This document shows, piece by piece, positions 1 to 5,357 of a stretch of 6,538 bases of DNA. The first letter of the stretch is position 1, and each line of letters begins with the position of its first letter. Origin of the DNA: Bacteroidota bacterium (lineage in GTDB: Bacteria; Bacteroidota; Ignavibacteria; Kryptoniales; JAKASW01); NCBI GenBank assembly GCA_021789755.1, contig JAJYJD010000202.1:1-6538 (forward strand), read 5' to 3'. The notes beneath the pieces are model-generated. The model saw nothing but the letters and a program-made list of their open reading frames with translations. It was not told the origin of the DNA and did no database searches. A program made the position numbers and the translations under genes.

Positions 1-2081
1 GGCCCGACAAAATTCAGAGCGAAGACGCCGATGGAATTTGTGGCGAAGGAAGCCGAGGAGTCTATCGTCAGGTTTCCGCCGAGATTAATGAGTCCTGTTT
101 CAGTCGTCGAAGTTGAAGTCGTGCTGCTCCCGACCTGAAGCCTGGCGCCGTTCATGAAACTCAGGCTCCCAGAGATGTTGAATATTCCCAGCCTGTGAGT
201 GCTGCTCGAATTCGTGAACGGGGCCATGCATGCCGTTCCCGGGGCGGTCGATGGATCGCCGACGGTGACGTTTCCTTCGACGTTCCAGGTTCCGGTAAGG
301 TCGTTCCCTCCGTCCACGCACGACCACTGACCGCTGATCACGTCAACGTTTCCATTTACTGTCTGAGTAAGACTGCGATTCAAAGTCGCGTTCGTTGCTA
401 GAAATGTGTTTGTCGGCGCGCCGGTTTCAATTATCAGGCTGCCGTTTATCGTAAGGCTGGCTCCGCACGTCGTCCCGCTTCTGAGAACGATCACGTTGCC
501 GAAGGTGGAATCATATCCGGCTCCTCCGATAAAACTCCCGGCAGCCCCGGTATGGACGTAGTTGCTCCCGGCATCGATATAGTATGAACCGGCGGCCGGG
601 AACGAAGGCACATCTGTGCTGCGGTTGTAGTAGAAGGCGCCCGGCAGCATCGAGAATTCGCCTCGCACCTTGATCGAGCCAATGACGCTCAGCTTTCCGT
701 TCGCGAGAACCGTGAGCTGACCCGCGTCCGCAGAGTCGAGGGTGCTGACGATGACTGAGTCACCGGTCAGGATAACGACATAGTTTGCCGAATCAGGAAC
801 CACTCCTCCCGACCAGGTCGAAGTTGAGTCCCAATCGCCGCCCCCCTTTCCGTTCGAAGCGAAGATGACAGGTCCGGTTTCACTTTCGAAGGCACCGATG
901 TCGGGAGCACTGCCGGTGTACGCTATGCCGACATTTATGCCGGCATTGATGAGTGAACTTCCCGGTGCCAGTCTGAGAAAAGGAGTAGCCGGCAGAGACC
1001 CATCGGAGAGCCTCGGGAGCCTGGCAAGGGACGTGTCGAGACTCAGGAAGTCGGCATCTGTCACGGTGTGATTCTGCCAGCTGTTCGAATCCACGACCGC
1101 TCCTGCGATTATCCTCGCGTCGCTCTGGCCCGCTTCATAGGAAAGGTCGTTCATCAGCGTATCGACACCGACTAAAGGAGCATACGGGAACGAGTAATTG
1201 TAAGTGCCGTTCCTGAAAGCGGTGCAGTTATAAAGCGTTATGCCGGCCATGTTGTTGTTCTGGTCGAAACCTTTCACGACGTTGTCGAAGGACACGCAGT
1301 TGGTGACGATGTGAGGTCCAATCGAATCGTTGCCTCCGAGCTTGAAACCGTTGCCGTTGCCTGTGAAACCCTGAATGCCCCAAAGATTATAGCCGTTGTG
1401 GAAAGCCCAGCAGCTGTCGAACACGACGCGGTTAGCAGTCCCATAGCAGTCGTAGCCATCGTCGGCATTGTCATAGACTCTGCAGCCTCTTATGACGTTG
1501 CCCGGTCCCGCCGCAAGTTTCGCGTCGATTCCGTCGGCGTTCTGTCCCTGCGTGGCGGGGTCGTTGTTGTCGAACGCGTCGCAGTTGTGAATATAGTTAT
1601 AGCTCCCGCCGCTGCTGATCTGTATACCGGTATCTTTGCAATACGACACGCTGCAGTCCTCGACGATGTTGTTTGCGCCCGAAATGAAGATCCCATTGTC
1701 GCCGGCATTCCTGATATCGAGGCCCTTCAGATACCAGTAATTTCTCTTCAGTTCAATCCCGCGCGAGGTTGAGGAGTAACTCTCTCCGGAGAAATCGAGG
1801 ATCGGAGCCTCACCCGGATACGCCCACAAATTGATGCGATTCCCCGCGACTCCGCTGACGCCGGCGCCGAGTGTGCTGGAAATATTGTACGTGCCGCCCC
1901 GCAGGTAAATCGTGGTACCCGCCGTCGCCAGCGACATCGCCTTCGAAATCGTCAGGAGCGGCTGGGTGATGGTGCCCGGATTGGAATCGCTGCCGGCCGG
2001 AGAAACGTAGAGAGTAGTCTGGGCCGCAGCCGCGACCGACATTAAGACCAACACTGAAAAACACCGCATAACCTTAGGCAT
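1..2081 (-). CDS. Secreted PL9 family pectate lyase with C-terminal beta-rich modules (3' end off window)
   Basis: Predicted calcium-dependent pectate lyase that cleaves polygalacturonate by beta-elimination. The ATG at 2081 is preceded by AGGA with a 5-nt spacer. The reading frame is open from there to the window edge: 693 codons visible, no stop. Residues 1-20 are a signal peptide (MPKVMR, then a hydrophobic stretch, AAAAQ). Residues 22-60 are a DUF1565-like beta-helix entry (YVSPAGSDSNPGT). The helix runs to about 400, closing with PDIGAFE (393-399). The PL9 signature is complete: D183 in NADG, D207/D208/D211 in NADDGYD, and K247 in NGFKLGG, followed by GFDQNNN and ITLYNCTAF. From memory, these match the Ca-binding D209, D233, D234, D237 and catalytic K273 of Dickeya Pel9A, with a constant offset of 26. 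Residues 405-455 are a G8-like linker (TWSGGVVPDSANYVVI). Residues 540-693 hold repeated NG-N/S-L/V strands homologous to the tail of the protein ending at 5358, so a T9SS sorting domain probably follows off-window. Last gene of the GH28-GH28-PL9 unit. Other PL9 members are exo-lyases or act on rhamnogalacturonan, so the exact product is unsure. Confidence 0.93.
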   Translation of the reverse strand, partial: MPKVMRCFSVLVLMSVAAAAQTTLYVSPAGSDSNPGTITQPLLTISKAMSLATAGTTIYLRGGTYNISSTLGAGVSGVAGNRINLWAYPGEAPILDFSGESYSSTSRGIELKRNYWYLKGLDIRNAGDNGIFISGANNIVEDCSVSYCKDTGIQISSGGSYNYIHNCDAFDNNDPATQGQNADGIDAKLAAGPGNVIRGCRVYDNADDGYDCYGTANRVVFDSCWAFHNGYNLWGIQGFTGNGNGFKLGGNDSIGPHIVTNCVSFDNVVKGFDQNNNMAGITLYNCTAFRNGTYNYSFPYAPLVGVDTLMNDLSYEAGQSDARIIAGAVVDSNSWQNHTVTDADFLSLDTSLARLPRLSDGSLPATPFLRLAPGSSLINAGINVGIAYTGSAPDIGAFESETGPVIFASNGKGGGDWDSTSTWSGGVVPDSANYVVILTGDSVIVSTLDSADAGQLTVLANGKLSVIGSIKVRGEFSMLPGAFYYNRSTDVPSFPAAGSYYIDAGSNYVHTGAAGSFIGGAGYDSTFGNVIVLRSGTTCGASLTINGSLIIETGAPTNTFLATNATLNRSLTQTVNGNVDVISGQWSCVDGGNDLTGTWNVEGNVTVGDPSTAPGTACMAPFTNSSSTHRLGIFNISGSLSFMNGARLQVGSSTTSTSTTETGLINLGGNLTIDSSASFATNSIGVFALNFVG
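3..293 (-). repeat. Shared tail module, copy in the PL9 lyase
   Basis: Encodes PL9 residues 597-693 (TWNVEGNVTVGD, then LGIFNISG, MNGARLQVGSS, INLGGNLTID, ALNFVG). It aligns with the copy at 6237-6536 with about three residues of gaps, and more than half of the positions are identical in the conserved blocks by eye. At DNA level the copies are clearly diverged in third positions, so this is an old shared domain and not a recent duplication. Confidence 0.85.
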
Positions 2082-2086
2082 GATAT

Positions 2087-2090
2087 TCCT
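2087..2090 (-). promoter_or_regulatory. Ribosome binding site of the PL9 gene
   Basis: AGGA on the minus strand with a 5-nt spacer (ATATC) to the ATG at 2081. It fixes the start. The resulting N-terminus is a clean signal peptide, which agrees. Confidence 0.7.
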
Positions 2091-2119
2091 GATTCGTTAC
2101 AAGTGCCGGCAGAATTGAA

Positions 2120-3565
2120 TCACTCCTTCACGAGTTTTCCGTTTATGTAAAAGTGCTCGAGCTTCAACCCAACTGTGTTGGTGACGTTGTCGCCCTTCCT
2201 GACTCCGTCGAATTTGCAGTCTTTGATCTCGACTCCATCTATTTTGGATTGTGGGAGTCCGTCGAAGTATAACCCGTAAGTGCTCTTCCGGCTGGCGACA
2301 TTCTCGACGACGATGTTCTTCATAACCGGATAATAACTGTAGCCCTTAGCTTCCGGCGGATCGTAGTTCATAGTAATTCTGACAATCGCCTCTTTAACCT
2401 GTCCTATTTCAAGATTGCGCGCGTAGATGTTCTCGATGACCCCGCCTCTCTTGGCGTTCGATTTTATTCGGAGCCCTTGATCCAGGTTGGGGCTGCTCAG
2501 CTTGCAGTTCTCGACATAGACATCGGAGCACCCGCCCGATATTTCGCTTCCTATTGAGACACCGCCGTGACCGTCCTTCATCTTGCAGTCCCTGATGACA
2601 ATGTCCTTCGCGGGTGCGTCCGCCAATCGACCGTCACTATTCCTTCCCGATTTTATAGCGATACAGTCGTCGCCGTCGTTGAATATGCAATTCTGAATTA
2701 ACACATCGTTGCATGATTCGGGGTCGCATCCGTCGGTATTAGGCCCGTTGCTGTTCGTCTCGATGCCTTCTATCGTCACGTTCGTGCAAAAGACGGGATG
2801 GAGGAACCAGAAGGGCGCTTTTTCAAGCCGGACATCTTTAATAAGTACATTTTTACATTTAAAGAATTCCACGAATGTAGGCCGCAGGTAATATCCTTCT
2901 CCGAAGATTCTCTTGTCTACCGGCACTTTATCGTCGTTGAGCTTCATGAGACGCGGACGGCTGTCCGGCTGATTGGCCAGTTTCTTCCAGGGCCACCAGT
3001 GCAAGCTGTCCGCCGATCCGTCCAACAAGCCTTTTCCCGTCAACGCGATATTCTCCTGACCGAAAGCATAAATAAGAGGAGAGTAATTCATCGCGTCGGA
3101 TCCTTCCCATCTTACGCGTACGACCGGCAGATAGTCTTTCGGGTCGGTGCTAAACCTGACTACAGCACCCTCAGAGAGATGTAAATCGACGTTGCTCATC
3201 AGATGAATTGCGCCGGTGAGGAATATTCCTTTCGGGACGACGACATGACCTCCTCCGGCTTTGCTGCATGCTTCGATCGCTTTCGCGAAGGCTTCTGTGC
3301 AAAGCGCCTTGCCGCCGCTGACCGCGCCGTAATCGGTGACGAGGAAATTCTTATCGGGGAAACCCGGCGGCACGATCCGTTTGAGGATTTGCGGGACCCG
3401 GCTCCAACCTGAAGCATCTGCCGGCTTCGTCTGTTTCCAGGTCGACGCGAAATCGCTCAACCCGGGGGTGAACACTGCAAGTGTCAGTACCGTAAGCGCA
3501 ATCGAAAATGCAGCGAGCCTAGATCGGAACTCTTTTCCTGTATGTGAAGTCATTGGTTTTCCCAT
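2120..3565 (-). CDS. GH28 family polygalacturonase-like glycosidase, periplasmic (downstream copy)
   Basis: Inverting glycosidase of family GH28 that hydrolyses alpha-galacturonosyl bonds in pectin (homogalacturonan or rhamnogalacturonan). 481 residues, complete. N-terminus: basic region, then a hydrophobic segment (about 17-36) ending near LSDFA, so a signal peptide. No lipobox and no T9SS tail, since the protein ends in YINGKLVKE. The pectate-lyase-like N-terminal rungs begin at VTDYGAVSGG (76-85), with AGGGHVVVP (103-111). The parallel beta-helix carries the full GH28 active-site set: NTDGCD (276-281, D278), DGDD (297-300, acids D299/D300), GHGG (332-335, H333) and RIKS (366-369). The start at 3565 is 6 nt past the upstream stop and has no Shine-Dalgarno. 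An alternative ATG at 3553 (residue 5) has GGGA 6 nt upstream and gives an equally good signal peptide. Tight spacing implies translation coupled to the upstream GH28. Endo or exo mode cannot be told from sequence. The N-terminal third resembles Bacteroidota exo-acting GH28s. Confidence 0.95.
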   Translation of the reverse strand: MGKPMTSHTGKEFRSRLAAFSIALTVLTLAVFTPGLSDFASTWKQTKPADASGWSRVPQILKRIVPPGFPDKNFLVTDYGAVSGGKALCTEAFAKAIEACSKAGGGHVVVPKGIFLTGAIHLMSNVDLHLSEGAVVRFSTDPKDYLPVVRVRWEGSDAMNYSPLIYAFGQENIALTGKGLLDGSADSLHWWPWKKLANQPDSRPRLMKLNDDKVPVDKRIFGEGYYLRPTFVEFFKCKNVLIKDVRLEKAPFWFLHPVFCTNVTIEGIETNSNGPNTDGCDPESCNDVLIQNCIFNDGDDCIAIKSGRNSDGRLADAPAKDIVIRDCKMKDGHGGVSIGSEISGGCSDVYVENCKLSSPNLDQGLRIKSNAKRGGVIENIYARNLEIGQVKEAIVRITMNYDPPEAKGYSYYPVMKNIVVENVASRKSTYGLYFDGLPQSKIDGVEIKDCKFDGVRKGDNVTNTVGLKLEHFYINGKLVKE

Positions 3566-3571
3566 TTCAAA

Positions 3572-5227
3572 CTACTTCTGAGTCACGGCACCCTGCTCGA
3601 CATCCGGACCATATTCGACCGGGGTCTTCGCGGGAGAAAGATCGGTATTCAAAATCTTGATTCGGGCGGTCTCCTTCCCTTCCACTTTCATAAAGACTCC
3701 CGTATTTGCCGGACAAAATCCCTTGTCGAGAACGAAGTCCCTGGTGTCCTTCAGCGAGTAGATATCGCCGGTTTTCGGAAAGATCTTTACGTTCCGCAGA
3801 TTGAATCCCGAAGCAAATTCGGATGTGAAGCCTCTGTCCGCCGATATGACGCAATTCGAGATGCTGATGTTTTCAATGGGCATCTCAGGCAAGCCAGCCA
3901 CTCTCACCGCCTGCCTGGCGCCGTTGCAGAAGATGCTGTCGATGTGAAAATCTTTGAAGACCGGAGTTTTCTCCGTGACCGGCTGCGGCCCGGTGTCACG
4001 CTGAGATTCTTCATAGTATGTATCGAATAGTATGGCTTCGTTTACTATATCCTTCATATAGATATTGCTGATGTAGATATTTCTGACAATTCCTCCCCTG
4101 CCCCTCCCACTTTTGAACCTCAAGCCGATGTCCGTGCCCACGTAGTCGCAGTTCTTCACGCTGATATTTTCCATCCCGCCGTCTGTGTTGCTTCCGATTA
4201 CGAAACCGCCGTGCGCATGGTAAACGACGCAGTCGGCAATAACAATGTTCTGAAGCGCAGCGTTGCCGGATTTATCCCGGCTCGACTTCATACAAATTCC
4301 GTCGTCGCCCGCCGTAACTGTGCAGTTGTATACCAGAACGTCCTTGCTCGATGCGATGTCGATGCCGTCGCCGTTCTGCGCCCAATACTCGTTGTTCACT
4401 TTCACGTTCCTGATCACGACATCCTCGCATCGATCGGGATACATTGCAAATGCGGGTGAGTTCTGGAGAGTGACTCCGTCCACCAGCACGTTCTTGCACT
4501 TGCTGAGGAGAAGGAGAATCGGCCTCATGAAATCGCGCGCCGGAAGGAAATCTTCGGCAGTGAAGTCTTTCTTGTTTTTCTTTTCCCTCAACTCTCGGAG
4601 ATACTGGGCGCCGTTTGCCGCCTGCTCAGAAGGCCACCACATTTTGCCGTCGTCGGTGACCACCCCGCCGGATTTGGTCAATTCCTTCCACATCGAAGAC
4701 GTGACTTTCGCTTTCTTTACCGGCCGCCAGGTAATTCCCGATCCGTCGAGAAGGCCGGTGCCCGTTATGGCGACGTTATTGAGACTAAATCCGTAGACCG
4801 GAGAAGCCACGACAAACCCCCTGGTCGGTGATTTTATTATGGGGTAGTCGTCATGGTTTCGGCTGAAGAGGACAAGAGCCCCGCGCTTCAGATGCAGGTT
4901 CACGTTGCTCTTCAGTTCGATCGGGCCCGTAAGCCACAATCCCGGAGGAACGACCACTGTCCCTCCGCCGGCGTTCGAGCAGGCGTCGATGGTTTTCCTG
5001 AAAGCTTCCGTGTTCAACATTTGGCCATCGCCGACCGCCCCGTAACTCTCGATGCTGAAAACCTTATCCGGAAATTCGGGCAACTTGATCTCGGACATCC
5101 TGAACGGGAGATTCGAAGTATACTTTTTGACTTCGTCCTTTGTTACCTGACCGGAAGAAATTGAACTCAAACCGAGAATAAAGACGGCTGGAAGAAGGAC
5201 GGAGGTTATTGATTTACTTTTGAACAA
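3572..5227 (-). CDS. GH28 family pectin glycosidase, periplasmic (upstream copy, variant motifs)
   Basis: GH28 glycosidase, probably hydrolysing galacturonosyl linkages in pectic oligosaccharides. 551 residues from the TTG at 5227, which I prefer because GGAG lies 5 nt upstream and the product then starts as a compact signal peptide (FKSKSITSVLLPAVFILG, ending SSISSGQ). An in-frame GTG at 5248 would add seven residues (558 total) but has no Shine-Dalgarno. Numbered from the GTG: the beta-helix starts at YGAVGDG (69-75) with AGGGTVVVP (93-101). A Lys/Trp-rich insert (about 171-235) sits between LDGSG and the catalytic rungs. The active site is NGDGID (292-297, D294), AGDD (313-316, D315/D316), AHGG (345-348, H346) and RFKS (377-380, R377/K379). 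Every catalytic residue is present, but Thr of NTDG is Gly and Ile of RIK is Phe, as in a distinct Bacteroidota GH28 branch. No T9SS tail. First gene of the GH28-GH28-PL9 unit, 6 bp before the next start. The exact substrate is unknown. Confidence 0.94.
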   Translation of the reverse strand: MFKSKSITSVLLPAVFILGLSSISSGQVTKDEVKKYTSNLPFRMSEIKLPEFPDKVFSIESYGAVGDGQMLNTEAFRKTIDACSNAGGGTVVVPPGLWLTGPIELKSNVNLHLKRGALVLFSRNHDDYPIIKSPTRGFVVASPVYGFSLNNVAITGTGLLDGSGITWRPVKKAKVTSSMWKELTKSGGVVTDDGKMWWPSEQAANGAQYLRELREKKNKKDFTAEDFLPARDFMRPILLLLSKCKNVLVDGVTLQNSPAFAMYPDRCEDVVIRNVKVNNEYWAQNGDGIDIASSKDVLVYNCTVTAGDDGICMKSSRDKSGNAALQNIVIADCVVYHAHGGFVIGSNTDGGMENISVKNCDYVGTDIGLRFKSGRGRGGIVRNIYISNIYMKDIVNEAILFDTYYEESQRDTGPQPVTEKTPVFKDFHIDSIFCNGARQAVRVAGLPEMPIENISISNCVISADRGFTSEFASGFNLRNVKIFPKTGDIYSLKDTRDFVLDKGFCPANTGVFMKVEGKETARIKILNTDLSPAKTPVEYGPDVEQGAVTQK

Positions 5228-5232
5228 TTCAG

Positions 5233-5236
5233 CTCC
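5233..5236 (-). promoter_or_regulatory. Ribosome binding site favouring a TTG start for the upstream GH28
   Basis: GGAG on the minus strand with a 5-nt spacer (CTGAA) to TTG at 5227. The in-frame GTG at 5248 lacks any comparable site. An ATG at 5253 is in another frame and stops after a few codons. Confidence 0.55.
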
Positions 5237-5248
5237 AACGTTAAGCAC

Positions 5249-5357
5249 GGCATTTAACTAGGTACGAACCGGTACAAGAAATGACAATGAGTGACTGCCG
5301 GATGACTGCCCTGCTTCTGGTAACCATTCGCAGTCACTCACTGACATCTGTCGTTCG
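5249..5357 (-). other. Intergenic region upstream of the GH28-GH28-PL9 unit
   Basis: This 109-bp gap lies between the stop of the T9SS-tailed protein and the GH28 start. It is the only gap in the window long enough to hold a promoter. It contains the 11-bp inverted repeat described separately, and GTAC-containing short repeats near 5262-5274. I could not find a convincing sigma-70 or Bacteroidota-type (TAnnTTTG) promoter. TTGTCA at 5287-5282 is a fair -35 but has no good -10 at 17 nt. Confidence 0.5.
5288..5340. repeat. Perfect 11-bp inverted repeat, candidate operator or weak terminator
   Basis: TGAGTGACTGC at 5288-5298 is exactly complementary to GCAGTCACTCA at 5330-5340, separated by 31 nt. 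Inside the spacer, TGACTGCC (5303-5310) repeats the same core seen at 5292-5299, so there are three copies of the core, two direct and one inverted. The structure starts 17 nt after the stop codon at 5358. The sequence following it on the minus strand is only mildly T-rich (TTGTCATTTCTTGT). The long loop and poor U-tract argue against a classical terminator. A regulator-binding site for the pectinase operon fits as well. The role is inference. Confidence 0.45.

Noticed and set aside
841..848. Run of C (G on the coding strand) as a possible frameshift in PL9
   Set aside because: The frame stays open across it and reads sensibly on both sides (PDIGAFE before, GDWDST and TWSGGVVP after).
1311..1772. 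153-codon open frame on the plus strand, rich in Val, Ala and Ile
   Set aside because: Antisense to the PL9 catalytic domain. The hydrophobic composition comes from the complement of Asn/Asp/Tyr-rich beta-helix codons.
1810..2064. 84-codon minus-strand frame inside the PL9 gene
   Set aside because: Out of frame with the PL9 signal peptide and beta-helix entry, which are clearly the real coding frame from the ATG at 2081.
2082..2119. Gap between the second GH28 and PL9 as a separate promoter or terminator
   Set aside because: Only 38 bp, containing the PL9 ribosome binding site and no hairpin or promoter-like sequence.
2798..3184. 128-codon open frame on the plus strand
   Set aside because: Shadow of the second GH28, with no initiation signal or domain of its own.
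4263..4796. 177-codon open frame on the plus strand
   Set aside because: Lies entirely antisense to the upstream GH28, whose motifs and length are fully accounted for. The translation has no recognisable domain or plausible composition.
5255..5287. Possible sigma-70 promoter using TTGTCA as -35
   Set aside because: At 17-nt spacing the -10 would be TACCTA, a poor match. No Bacteroidota TAnnTTTG element is present either. Too weak to annotate as a promoter.
5288..5340. Calling the inverted repeat a definite Rho-independent terminator
   Set aside because: The 31-nt loop and interrupted T stretch do not fit a standard intrinsic terminator, so it is listed only as an inverted repeat.
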